Made by a program: the position numbers and the translations under genes. A stretch of 64,000 nucleotides of DNA from JANQGG01 sp964642175 (GTDB lineage: Bacteria > Bacteroidota > Chlorobiia > Chlorobiales > Chloroherpetonaceae), in the NCBI GenBank assembly GCA_964642175.1, contig CAZXOK010000005.1, positions 62,001-126,000 on the forward strand, given 5' to 3'. Below, piece by piece: positions 23,046 through 32,000 of this stretch. Position 1 is the first letter of the stretch. Every line of letters begins with the position of its first letter. The notes beneath the pieces were generated by a model, which worked only from the letters and a program-made list of their open reading frames with translations, searched no databases and was not told the origin of the DNA.

Positions 23046-25910
23046 TTAAAGTAAATACTCTTTCAGATACCGCGCCGTGTAAGATGAAGCGTTTTTACAC
23101 ACATCTTCAGGTGTGCCTGTAACAACCAGTTCCCCCCCGCGTGAGCCTGCATCCGGGCCAAGATCAATAATCCAATCCGCTTGTTTGATTACATCAAGAT
23201 TATGTTCGATTATAACCAAAGTGTTGCCCTGGTTGATCAACCGGTTAAAACACACAATGAGTTTTTGGATATCATCAAAATGCAAACCTGTTGTCGGTTC
23301 ATCGAACACAAACAAGGTGTTATGGGTATCCTGGCTGGCAATATGAGCTGCTAATTTCAAGCGTTGTGCTTCGCCCCCCGACAGGGTATTGGCCGATTGA
23401 CCAAGTTTTAAATAACCCAAACCGACATCTTTAAGCACATTCAACCGCCGAGAAATATTTCGATGACCCTCGAAAAACTCACAGGCTTCGTCTATAGTCA
23501 GGGCAAGTACATCGGCAATGTTTTTACCATCGTAAGTGGCCATAAGTGTATCAGGTTTGTATCTCAAGCCCTTGCACTCTTCACATTCGGTTTCAATATC
23601 AGCCAGAAATTGCATTTCAATTCGTATAACCCCTTCGCCTGTGCAGGTTTCGCAACGACCGCCTGGAATATTAAACGAGAAATAACCGGGCTCCCATCCT
23701 TTAAGTTTCGCATAAGGGGTTTGTGAAAAAAGCGACCTGATATCATCGAAAATTTTCAGGTATGTGGCCGGATTGCTGCGGCTGGTTCGGCCAATCGGCG
23801 ACTGATCCACCAGTTCTACTTTTTCAATATATTGATCTCCCAGGATTTGTTTATGGGTGCCCACCTTTTCAGCTGTCCCGGTTTTGCGTTTCAGGATGCC
23901 GTTACACAAAATATCGTGGATCAGGGTTGATTTACCCGAGCCACTCACCCCGGTCACGCAAGTCATAACATGCAACGGGAACTGCACATCGATGTTTTTA
24001 AGATTGTTCTCCATGGCGCCTTGTATTTCCAGACAAGGGGTGAAAGAGATATTTCGACGCGATTCGGGAAGGGCAATCGCATTTTTGCCATTGAGATACT
24101 TTCCGGTAAGAGATTTCTCATCAGATAAAATCGCCTGAGGGGTGCCCTGAAAAATCACTTCGCCGCCCAACCTGCCTGCTTTCGGCCCAAGATCAAGAAC
24201 AATATCAGCTGCTTCGATGATCTCCCTGTCGTGCTCAACCACCAGGACGGTATTGCCAATATCGCGAAGCTTACGCAGGATTTTAATCAATCGGGCCGAA
24301 TCGCGCTGATGGAGGCCAATGCTGGGTTCATCCAAAATATAAAGTGATCCGACAAGTGAGGAGCCAAGCGAGGTGGCTAAATTAATTCGCTGCGACTCTC
24401 CACCACTTAAAGTCTGCGACGGGCGGTTCAAGGTTAAATAATCCAGGCCCACTTCAACCAGGTATCCCAGCCGGCGCTGAATTTCATTTAAGATCGTTTG
24501 GGCAACATCTTTATCGAATCGAGAGATTTCAATCGTCTTAAAAAACTCGTAGGCCTGGCCTATGGTCAGTTGAACAATATCGGCCAGGTTTTTCTTTGCG
24601 ATCTTCACAATTAATGCATCCTGGCACAACCTTGAGCCCTCGCAGTCGGGGCAGACACTATAGCCACGATACCGGCTCAGCAGCACCCGATAATGCATTT
24701 TATATTGCGACTCTTTTTCGATATCCTTAAAAAAGCCCTTTACACCCACATACCCGCTTTTCTTGCAGCCTTCCCATATGGTTTTCTTGGCCGACTGGCT
24801 GAGTTTGCTGTATGGTTCATCCAACGAAATTTTGTATTGAGGTGCAATCCGGATCAGATCTCTCAAATGCCGCGAATGCTTGTCTGAGTTCCAGCATGCA
24901 ATGGCACCGTCACGAATTGAGAGGGCCTTGTTAGGAACTACGGCATCCTCGTCCAAACCCGGAATTCGACCGAATCCCTGGCAGGTTGGGCAGGCTCCGA
25001 CCGGTGAATTAAAGGCAAAGAGTTGAGGAGTAGGTTCGGAATATTCAATACCGTTCAGCTCGAGTTTATCACTAAAATGGTGATCCCTGCCATCCAGCAC
25101 ACGAACAACAGCATAGCCTCCGGACTCACGAAAAGCTGTTTCAACTGCCTCGGTAACGCGGTTATACAGGTCTTCATCTTCTTTGAACTTTAAACGATCA
25201 ACAAGCACCATACACTCTGAGTGCTTCTTTTCGGGCAGTTTATAAAGTTTCTTTTCATCCTGCACATCGGTGAGTGAATAGACTTCTTCACCAAGAATAA
25301 GACGAGTAAATCCTTTTTGCTTGAGATTTTTGATCTCTTCCTTAAACGTACGCTCTTTTTTCTTTGTGACTTTATGATGAGGAAATGGAAAACAGATGTA
25401 AAACCTGGTCCCGACATCAAACAACTTAACCTGGAACAGCACATCTTCTGGGGTATGCTTTAAAACCAATTCATTGGTGTCCTTGGAATAAGTTTTCCCG
25501 ATTCGGGCAAACAGGAGCCTGAGATAGTCATAAATTTCAGTTACCGTGCCTACCGTGGATCGGGGATTTTTTGAGGTTGTTTTTTGCTCAATGGCTATAG
25601 CAGGGGCAATGCCCTGTATATACTCAACATCAGGTTTTGGTATGCGCTCCAAAAACTGCCGAATATACGACGACATCGACTCCACATACCGACGGTGTCC
25701 TTCCGCATATAAGGTATCAAAAGCCAGGCTGGATTTGCCCGATCCGCTAACGCCGGTTACAACAATAAGTTTGTTCTTGGGGATAGAAACATCAAGGTTT
25801 TTCAAATTATGGGTTTTGGCCCCTTTGATCAAAATATCAGTTTGTTTCTTTAGGTGTTTTCCATTGGAGGGAGTTTGTTTAACCTTTGAAACCGGACTGG
25901 CACTTCGCAT
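23046..25910 (-). CDS. uvrA: Excinuclease ABC subunit UvrA
   Basis: The damage-recognition ATPase of nucleotide excision repair, 954 residues and full length. Two ABC ATPase modules are visible: Walker A VTGVSGSGKSSLAFDTLYAEG with signature TLSGGESQRINLA, and VTGVSGSGKSTL with TLSGGEAQRLKLAAH. Zinc-binding motifs CPTCQGFG/CPDCEGSRL and CETCTGEG/CEECKGLRY are intact. The first 25 residues are a polar extension. The methyltransferase gene upstream reads the same way but 120 bp away. Confidence 0.97.
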   Translation of the reverse strand: MRSASPVSKVKQTPSNGKHLKKQTDILIKGAKTHNLKNLDVSIPKNKLIVVTGVSGSGKSSLAFDTLYAEGHRRYVESMSSYIRQFLERIPKPDVEYIQGIAPAIAIEQKTTSKNPRSTVGTVTEIYDYLRLLFARIGKTYSKDTNELVLKHTPEDVLFQVKLFDVGTRFYICFPFPHHKVTKKKERTFKEEIKNLKQKGFTRLILGEEVYSLTDVQDEKKLYKLPEKKHSECMVLVDRLKFKEDEDLYNRVTEAVETAFRESGGYAVVRVLDGRDHHFSDKLELNGIEYSEPTPQLFAFNSPVGACPTCQGFGRIPGLDEDAVVPNKALSIRDGAIACWNSDKHSRHLRDLIRIAPQYKISLDEPYSKLSQSAKKTIWEGCKKSGYVGVKGFFKDIEKESQYKMHYRVLLSRYRGYSVCPDCEGSRLCQDALIVKIAKKNLADIVQLTIGQAYEFFKTIEISRFDKDVAQTILNEIQRRLGYLVEVGLDYLTLNRPSQTLSGGESQRINLATSLGSSLVGSLYILDEPSIGLHQRDSARLIKILRKLRDIGNTVLVVEHDREIIEAADIVLDLGPKAGRLGGEVIFQGTPQAILSDEKSLTGKYLNGKNAIALPESRRNISFTPCLEIQGAMENNLKNIDVQFPLHVMTCVTGVSGSGKSTLIHDILCNGILKRKTGTAEKVGTHKQILGDQYIEKVELVDQSPIGRTSRSNPATYLKIFDDIRSLFSQTPYAKLKGWEPGYFSFNIPGGRCETCTGEGVIRIEMQFLADIETECEECKGLRYKPDTLMATYDGKNIADVLALTIDEACEFFEGHRNISRRLNVLKDVGLGYLKLGQSANTLSGGEAQRLKLAAHIASQDTHNTLFVFDEPTTGLHFDDIQKLIVCFNRLINQGNTLVIIEHNLDVIKQADWIIDLGPDAGSRGGELVVTGTPEDVCKNASSYTARYLKEYLL

Positions 25911-26031
25911 AATAACCTCTTAAATGACTCAATAAACTTTTAAGATAGCGGTTCCAAAATCAGTTTGCAAACCTGCCACAGGAAATTCTAACAGTGTATG
26001 TTTCTACTAAAGAAACTCTTTTGATAATACA

Positions 26032-27195
26032 TCAATGTGGCACAGAAATGAATGATTCAAAAAACTCCGGTAGTAGCGAATTCTCAAGACTTTTTTGAGA
26101 AAAAATATATCGGCCGTCACATACAAATCCCAGTTCCTGCCAATCCACAAGGTTCAGGGCATCACAAAGCGCATTAATATCCAACTCCTGATCCCGGGGA
26201 AAGATGGCCAGTACCGAGCCATCGTAGTTATTAACAGGATGCAGAAAGAATGGCTGTTGCAACCGTGTTTTGCAATTGACATAGATGCGTTTTTCCGGGC
26301 TTTGATAATAGTTTCGACCCCACATCCACCAGTTGGATTCATTAAATGTCTTGATCCTTCGTTCTAATAAGACCTGTTTAAATGGATTCAAGACTTCATT
26401 TTTTTCATTATAGATCATCCGCCTGGTTTTGCCGTTTTTGGCCGTATAACTGCATACAAACTCCAGGTTTCCATGGCTTTGATTCTCAAACACCGAATCC
26501 AACCCACTCACTGCACCTACTTTTACAAAAAACAACTCACTGAACTTAATCGGGTAATAGTTTTGTGTAAATAACAGCTGCCCGTTATGGCACACAAAAC
26601 GTTGGTTTGTATTGGTGATCCTGGTAAAATTATCCTTTTCAAAGCGCCATATAATACAGTTTGGGCTTGCTTTCGAAAACACTTTTTGATCCCCTAATTC
26701 AATCAGGTCTGTAATGGTGCCCTGCCGATACAGGAATTCATTTAATTTTATAGCTGAGGTGGCTTTGAGAAAATCGCGGGGTGTAATAAAAATCAACTCA
26801 CCGCCGGGTTGCAGGTGCCTGAGGCATTTCTCAATAAAAAATAAATAGAGATTGCTGCGTTGATCAAAAAAGTTGTGATTTAATTTTTTGCGGGTATGCG
26901 GATGTATGTCACGATACCTTACATAAGGCGGGTTGCCAATAATGGTATCAAATTTCTGTAAGAGAGGCAAATCGAAAAAATCCTGAACAGTCGCATTTTC
27001 AGGGGCGATGTGTTGATCAATTTCAATAAAAAGACCAGACTCCACAAAGTTCAGGAATGCGCCTTTTCCACAAGATGGCTCCAGTAGAGTACCTTTGTTT
27101 CTTTTAAGGGAAAGCATCTGCCCAACAACGGCAGGAGGGGTAAATACCTGACCTAAAACTTCAATTTGTTGATTTAAGCCATTCGAAGTTATCAT
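26032..27195 (-). CDS. Orphan N6-adenine DNA methyltransferase-like protein
   Basis: A 387-residue class I SAM-dependent methyltransferase. Motif I is LLEPSCGKGAFLNF (residues about 36-49) and the catalytic motif IV is IIGNPPYVRY, typical of amino-methyltransferases of the Eco57I/TaqI type. The C-terminal half (about 200-387) would be the target-recognition part. No restriction endonuclease lies beside it, so it may be a solitary methyltransferase or part of a remnant system. It follows a run of small genes at the end of the isc cluster, in the same direction. Confidence 0.82.
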   Translation of the reverse strand: MITSNGLNQQIEVLGQVFTPPAVVGQMLSLKRNKGTLLEPSCGKGAFLNFVESGLFIEIDQHIAPENATVQDFFDLPLLQKFDTIIGNPPYVRYRDIHPHTRKKLNHNFFDQRSNLYLFFIEKCLRHLQPGGELIFITPRDFLKATSAIKLNEFLYRQGTITDLIELGDQKVFSKASPNCIIWRFEKDNFTRITNTNQRFVCHNGQLLFTQNYYPIKFSELFFVKVGAVSGLDSVFENQSHGNLEFVCSYTAKNGKTRRMIYNEKNEVLNPFKQVLLERRIKTFNESNWWMWGRNYYQSPEKRIYVNCKTRLQQPFFLHPVNNYDGSVLAIFPRDQELDINALCDALNLVDWQELGFVCDGRYIFSQKSLENSLLPEFFESFISVPH

Positions 27196-27236
27196 CGGTA
27201 TTAGGTGTCAATCAGATGAGAAGCTCTACTCTCGGT

Positions 27237-27521
27237 CTAAACTGTTTGAGTATGTTCCTTTTTCTTGCGGTAAATCGGTATAGACGAGCAAGGCTCTCCG
27301 TAAATGATTTTACCGGCCACAGGCATTAAATAAACCGTTACAATCATATATGCCCAGGTTGGAATGGGAACAGTACTACACCCTTTGATCAGGACATTCT
27401 TTTCGGTGTACTGCTCCCAATCGTGTTTTTCGAGGCTTTCTCTAAACGGTTTCTCTTTTAGAATTCCACCTTCGAGAAAGCCCTCAATATTTAACTCGGC
27501 ATATGTTGTATTTTGCTGCAT
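27237..27521 (-). CDS. DUF2480-like protein (94 aa)
   Basis: The core GGILKEKPFRESLEKHDW and VPIPTWAYMIVTVYLMP matches my recollection of DUF2480, a family of unknown function in Bacteroidota. Family members are longer (about 170 residues), so this one is a short version lacking the N-terminal and C-terminal parts. It lies between a small membrane protein and the methyltransferase. Confidence 0.65.
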   Translation of the reverse strand: MQQNTTYAELNIEGFLEGGILKEKPFRESLEKHDWEQYTEKNVLIKGCSTVPIPTWAYMIVTVYLMPVAGKIIYGEPCSSIPIYRKKKEHTQTV

Positions 27522-27526
27522 AAGAC

Positions 27527-27709
27527 CTAGTATTTTTTTGCGCGTCTTTTTCTGAGTTGCTCAAGATAATAGGCACGAATATAATCACTGGAGACTTGTT
27601 TGCTTTGTTTTGCCATAGACTCCAGGGAGTTGTTTATGACTTTGCCGGGAAAACCTAACAAAATTGCAACAGCAAGAACCAAACCACTTAAAAACAATAA
27701 AACTTCCAT
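27527..27709 (-). CDS. Small membrane protein (60 aa)
   Basis: One N-terminal membrane segment (LLFLSGLVLAVAILLGF, about 4-21) and a basic C-terminal tail (EQLRKRRAKKY). I cannot name it. It ends 5 nt before the DUF2480 gene and is on the same strand as the isc operon, so it may be its distal part. Confidence 0.5.
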   Translation of the reverse strand: MEVLLFLSGLVLAVAILLGFPGKVINNSLESMAKQSKQVSSDYIRAYYLEQLRKRRAKKY

Positions 27710-27737
27710 AATTACTTACATTTAAATTGACATCATT

Positions 27738-28061
27738 TTAACACTTATATAACCGGAATTTGTGAGAACTAAGTTTCTCTATACAAATATTATCACCCGG
27801 TTGCAATCCCGATTCTTTGACCCACTTGCCGGTTCCTGGCTGATTTTTAGATTTTTGTCGCAATGCAAAAGTCTTTGCTTCTATATCTGTTTTAAAGAAC
27901 CAACCCAGATCTGTTTCAAACTCCAGCAAATCACCTTTTTGACTTTGACTGGCAACTGCTGAGGCAGGAAAATATTCCAGGAAGTCAAACACGTTGATCT
28001 GCTTTTCCAGGAACCAAAGTTCCTGCTCAGTTCTAACAGGAATTGTATGAATCTCAGCCAT
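27738..28061 (-). CDS. Hypothetical protein (107 aa)
   Basis: A soluble protein with no motif I recognise. The segment TDLGWFFKTDIEAKTFALRQ and the ending QPGDNICIEKLSSHKFRLYKC look like a compact beta-rich domain. It starts 8 nt after the iscA stop, so it is probably the last gene translated from the isc transcript and may be linked to Fe-S metabolism. That link is inference only. Confidence 0.55.
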   Translation of the reverse strand: MAEIHTIPVRTEQELWFLEKQINVFDFLEYFPASAVASQSQKGDLLEFETDLGWFFKTDIEAKTFALRQKSKNQPGTGKWVKESGLQPGDNICIEKLSSHKFRLYKC

Positions 28062-28069
28062 GACTGCTT

Positions 28070-28396
28070 TTAGGCAGAGAATGATTCACCGCACCCGCAG
28101 GTTTTACTGGCATTTGGATTGATAAAATGGAATCCTTTACCGCTCAACCCATCTGAGAAATCAAGGGTTGTACCTGCCAGATACAGGAAACTTTTCATAT
28201 CGACGAACACTTTAACGCCTTTATCTTCAAAGATCTGATCGCCTTCGTGTTCTTCATTGTCGAAATCCAGACCGTAAGACAGGCCCGAACAGCCTCCACC
28301 CTGTACGCTTACGCGTAACCCGAAAGAGTCGTCCAGGGACTGTTGATCTTTTATTCGCTTTACTTGTTCAGCTGCTTTATCTGTAACCGAAATCAT
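28070..28396 (-). CDS. iscA: A-type iron-sulfur carrier protein (IscA/ErpA-like)
   Basis: A 108-residue HesB/IscA-type protein that carries Fe-S clusters to targets. The three conserved cysteines are in GGGCSGLSYG and in the terminal CGCGESFSA. The gene order iscR-iscS-iscU-iscA on the minus strand supports the name, although ErpA or SufA cannot be excluded by sequence. A good ribosome-binding site (AAAGGAGAAA) precedes it. Confidence 0.92.
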   Translation of the reverse strand: MISVTDKAAEQVKRIKDQQSLDDSFGLRVSVQGGGCSGLSYGLDFDNEEHEGDQIFEDKGVKVFVDMKSFLYLAGTTLDFSDGLSGKGFHFINPNASKTCGCGESFSA

Positions 28397-28429
28397 GACA
28401 TTTCTCCTTTTCGATAAGTTGTGACTTTT

Positions 28430-28852
28430 TTAAGATTTTTCTGCAGCCTGCTTTGCCTGGCCACGTTTTTCCTTTTGTTTATTTCTGAAATCATCAATGG
28501 CAGCTTTGATGGCATCTTCAGCCAAAACAGAGCAGTGAATTTTAACCGGTGGCAAACTCAACTCGTTTACCAGTTGTGTATTCTTGATCTCGTGCGCTTC
28601 ATCGATTGTTTTCCCTTTAAGCATTTCAGTAGCAAGAGAAGAAGAAGCAATTGCCGATCCGCAACCAAATGTTTTGAATTTTGCGTCTTCAATAACGCCG
28701 GTTTGCTCATTGACTTTAATCTGCAATTTCATGACATCACCGCATTCCGGTGCGCCAACAACGCCTGTTCCAACCTGCTCATCGGCTTTATCCATGCTCC
28801 CGACATTTCTGGGATTGTTATAATGGTCCAATACTTTATCTGAGTATGCCAT
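28430..28852 (-). CDS. iscU: Iron-sulfur cluster scaffold IscU
   Basis: A 140-residue scaffold on which IscS-derived sulfur and iron are assembled. The conserved cysteines are in GAPECGDVMKLQI, KTFGCGSAIASSSL and IHCSVLAEDA; the HscA-binding LPPVK motif is present too. It is followed by iscA and preceded by iscS (42 bp). It probably also serves nitrogenase, since there is no nifU in the window. Confidence 0.96.
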   Translation of the reverse strand: MAYSDKVLDHYNNPRNVGSMDKADEQVGTGVVGAPECGDVMKLQIKVNEQTGVIEDAKFKTFGCGSAIASSSLATEMLKGKTIDEAHEIKNTQLVNELSLPPVKIHCSVLAEDAIKAAIDDFRNKQKEKRGQAKQAAEKS

Positions 28853-28894
28853 AATTTCCTCCTGATTGTAATTAATTTATCTATATTTAAAATT

Positions 28895-30124
28895 TTAATG
28901 ATGTTCCCAATGGATTGATTTCAAATCAATACCTTCTTTGGCCATTTCATACAATGGCGACATTTCGCGCAGGCGATTTACCGCTTTAACCGTTAAATCT
29001 ATCGCAAAATCAATTTCTTCTTCAGTGGTGAATCGTCCGATACTGTAACGAATGGATGAGTGAGCCAACTCTTCACCAACACCCAGGGCTTTTAAAACAT
29101 GGCTGGGCTCCAATGATGCCGATGTGCAGGCACTACCACTGGATACGGCCAGGTCTTTCATTCCCATCAGTAATCCTTCACCTTCAACATAGGCATAACT
29201 TATGTTGAGATTATTAGGCAAACGATGCTCGTAAGATCCGTTAATGTAAGACTCGTCCAATTGCGACATAATACCATCCTTGAGTTTGTCGCGAAGGTAT
29301 GTCAATCGTTTGAATTCTTCATCCATTTCTTCTGCACACAGCTCCATAGCTTTGCCAAGACCAACAATACCCGGCACATTGAGTGTACCGCTACGCATTC
29401 CGCGTTCATGACCGCCACCATCAATTACAGGTGAAAGTTTTACGCGCGGCTTTTTACGACGAACATACAGTGCTCCTACACCTTTTGGACCGTAAATTTT
29501 GTGTCCGGAAAGTGCCAGTACATCAATATTCATGTCATTAACATCAACCGGGATCTTACCGACCGACTGAACAGCATCTGTAAAAAACAGTACATTGTGT
29601 TTGCGGCATAGCTCCCCGATTTGTTTCATAGGCTGAATAACACCTATTTCATTATTAGCCATCATAATGGCAACCATGATCGTTTTATCGGTAATGGCGT
29701 TTTCCAATTCCTCAAGGTCAACTAAGCCGTCACTTTTTGGCGCCAGGTATGTTACTGTAGCCTGTCCGTCGCGTTCCAGCCTGTGGCAAACATCCAGTAC
29801 GGCCTTATGCTCTGAGAGCAATGTGATAATATGATTACCTTTCTGCTTGTACATTTGTACCGCACCTTTTAAAGCGATATTATCACTTTCGGTGGCGCCG
29901 CTTGTAAAGACAATCTCTTTCGGATCTGCGCCAATAACCTTTGCAACTTGCTCGCGTGCCTTTTCAACAGCGTATTCTGCTTCCCACCCGTAGGCATGAT
30001 TTCTGGAAGCCGCATTGCCAAACTTTGATGTCATGTAAGGCATCATTTCTTCCAAGACCCGAACATCCATGGGCGTTGTTGCTTGGTAATCCAAGTAGAT
30101 GGGCCTAGTTAAATCAAGTGCCAT
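28895..30124 (-). CDS. iscS: Cysteine desulfurase IscS
   Basis: A pyridoxal-phosphate enzyme that removes sulfur from cysteine for Fe-S assembly. The 409-residue protein begins PIYLDYQATTPMD, has the PLP lysine in LSGHKIYGPKGVG and the catalytic cysteine loop SSGSACTSASLEPSHVL. The longer catalytic loop is that of group I (IscS/NifS). It sits between iscR and iscU. A NifS role for nitrogenase is possible, as no separate nifS is seen. Confidence 0.96.
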   Translation of the reverse strand: MALDLTRPIYLDYQATTPMDVRVLEEMMPYMTSKFGNAASRNHAYGWEAEYAVEKAREQVAKVIGADPKEIVFTSGATESDNIALKGAVQMYKQKGNHIITLLSEHKAVLDVCHRLERDGQATVTYLAPKSDGLVDLEELENAITDKTIMVAIMMANNEIGVIQPMKQIGELCRKHNVLFFTDAVQSVGKIPVDVNDMNIDVLALSGHKIYGPKGVGALYVRRKKPRVKLSPVIDGGGHERGMRSGTLNVPGIVGLGKAMELCAEEMDEEFKRLTYLRDKLKDGIMSQLDESYINGSYEHRLPNNLNISYAYVEGEGLLMGMKDLAVSSGSACTSASLEPSHVLKALGVGEELAHSSIRYSIGRFTTEEEIDFAIDLTVKAVNRLREMSPLYEMAKEGIDLKSIHWEHH

Positions 30125-30166
30125 ATCAACCTCTCACGTTTATTTTAATGGTTATAATCAACTTCG

Positions 30167-30571
30167 TTAAATAATTTCTTCCACAGTCGATTCATCAAAA
30201 ATTTTCTTGAACCGGTTCTGTATTTTTGTTAGTGGCCGTTTAATTGCGCAGGATGAATAGATATCGCATGTGCATTCGCTATCGTGCTCCTGGCAGTCGG
30301 TTAAATTTATCGGGCCTTCAATAGACTCTGCTATATCTGATAATGTTATCTCGGATGGATCCTTAGCCAACCGGTAACCGCCTTTAATTCCCTGAACCGA
30401 CATAATAACTTCGGACTTGGCCAAACGCTGCAAAATCTTTGCAAGCAATTCATATGAGATATTCGCACGTTGTGATATCTCTTTGGCTGTTGTTACTGTT
30501 TGATTCGACATTAAAGCCATATGCCTTATGGCAATTAATCCGTACTCAAATTTCTTGGTGATTTTTAACAT
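30167..30571 (-). CDS. iscR: Rrf2-family regulator IscR
   Basis: A 134-residue winged-helix repressor of the Rrf2 family. The HTH is FEYGLIAIRHMALM to LLAKILQRLAKSEVI with wing GIKGGYRLAKDP. Several cysteines, CQEHDSECTC and SSCAIKRP, are in the region that binds a [2Fe-2S] cluster in IscR, so it probably senses Fe-S status and represses the isc operon. It is the first gene of the operon, 42 bp before iscS. Confidence 0.9.
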   Translation of the reverse strand: MLKITKKFEYGLIAIRHMALMSNQTVTTAKEISQRANISYELLAKILQRLAKSEVIMSVQGIKGGYRLAKDPSEITLSDIAESIEGPINLTDCQEHDSECTCDIYSSCAIKRPLTKIQNRFKKIFDESTVEEII

Positions 30572-30850
30572 TAATCAGACTTTTTTTGTCGTACTTCAGA
30601 ATATAGTAAAATATAGATTGTTTTACCCAAATTAATAATGATAACTGTTGCTTTTAACGCAAGAGTGTTTTCCGTGGTTTCATAAACCGGACAAAAGTTG
30701 TCTTGTTTTTAAAAAAAAGCTTTTTTCCACTTTTTAACACAAAAAAAAGATGGAAACCCTTAATGATTTTGCTCTGTTTAAAGGAATATTTCTTTCTGGG
30801 TTATAACTTACAATAAACCCATTAACCTGAATTGATAAACCAAATACATT

Positions 30851-31753
30851 ATGAAAGACAATTACATTAGCTGGGCGTATGCTCCCGGAAAGCGTGCAAA
30901 AGTAAGGTATCAGGAGTATGGCAATGAGAATTCCAAAAATCCTCCAATATTATTTATACATGGTTATGGCGCCATGCTGGAACATTGGGACCAGAATATT
31001 CCCCATTTCGAAGACACCCATAAAATCTATGCCATGGATCTGCTTGGTTTTGGGGGTTCTGAAAAACCCGACGCCCCTTATTCTATAAAGTTATGGAGTG
31101 AGCAAATCAAACATTTTATTACCCAAATGGATCTTAAGGAAGTACATTTGGTGGGGCATTCCATGGGCGGTGCAACCAGTATGTGGTTTTCGCACCATCA
31201 TCCGCATCATTTGGCGTCTTTAACCCTTGTGGATCCATCGGGGATCTTTGCTGATAATGTAGGCGATATTGAGCGGGTACTTTATAAATTAATTGGAACA
31301 CCGATCATTGGCGATGTAATGTTCAGCTTTTTTGCCAATTCATTTGGGGCCAAACAAAGCCTGGTACCAACATACCACAACAAGGAAAAAGTAACTGAAG
31401 AACTTATCGAGCAGTTTGCCAAACCCTTCAAAGATAAAGGCGCCATCAATTCATACCTGTCTCCTTCGCGCAGGCCACACGATTTTCTTTTGCAAAATAT
31501 TGAGCGGCCAAGTCAGTTTAAGGGTCATTCTTTAATTATTTGGGGGGAACATGATGTGGGCCTGCCAGCCATGAAGTTAATACCGGAGTTTCAAAAACTT
31601 CTGCCTCAGGCTTCGGTTCATATCATAAAAGATGCAGCTCATTGCAGCCAGCACGATCAACCCGACGATTTTAATCAGGCTTTGGCAAAGTTCCTCGACA
31701 GCCATGCTCAGCTCAAGGCGTCGGAAACCGAAACGTCTAAAGCCAGTCTTTAA
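30851..31753 (+). CDS. Alpha/beta hydrolase
   Basis: A 300-residue alpha/beta-fold hydrolase. The oxyanion region is LFIHGYGAMLEHWDQNI, the nucleophile elbow is VGHSMGGA (Ser), the acid is in IIWGEHDVGLP, and the His in DAAHCSQHDQP. The last 20 residues are a low-complexity polar tail. It is monocistronic, divergent from iscR with a 279-bp gap. The substrate is unknown. Confidence 0.88.
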   Translation: MKDNYISWAYAPGKRAKVRYQEYGNENSKNPPILFIHGYGAMLEHWDQNIPHFEDTHKIYAMDLLGFGGSEKPDAPYSIKLWSEQIKHFITQMDLKEVHLVGHSMGGATSMWFSHHHPHHLASLTLVDPSGIFADNVGDIERVLYKLIGTPIIGDVMFSFFANSFGAKQSLVPTYHNKEKVTEELIEQFAKPFKDKGAINSYLSPSRRPHDFLLQNIERPSQFKGHSLIIWGEHDVGLPAMKLIPEFQKLLPQASVHIIKDAAHCSQHDQPDDFNQALAKFLDSHAQLKASETETSKASL

Positions 31754-31826
31754 CCGGAAAGATCGGTAAACGCTGTGGCCCGCCAGTTAAGGGCCAGGAA
31801 AAACTTATACACACTCATTAATAATA

Positions 31827-31865
31827 AGGGTTTGATCTGAAATCATGTGTTTCTGATCAAACCCT
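31827..31865. repeat. Perfect 11-bp inverted repeat between convergent genes
   Basis: AGGGTTTGATC (31827-31837) and GATCAAACCCT (31855-31865) pair perfectly around a 17-nt loop. It lies between the hydrolase stop and the lptD stop. A second hairpin (CACAGACCG with CGGCTCTGTG) is at 31950-31976. Neither has a proper T run, so they may act as Rho-helped or RNA-stabilising terminators. Confidence 0.5.
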
Positions 31866-32000
31866 GAAAGTTCTACCCTTATTTCCCCGTTTTCCATCAA
31901 TGTTTCTCGCAACAAATGATACAGATGTATCTCCAATTGCAGACCTCAACACAGACCGGATTTTTCGGCTCTGTGTGGGTATACATCTCATCCGGCATAC

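Noticed and set aside
28421..28843. 140-codon frame antisense to iscU
   Set aside because: Fully overlaps iscU, which has all family cysteines. The reverse frame has no homology I can see.
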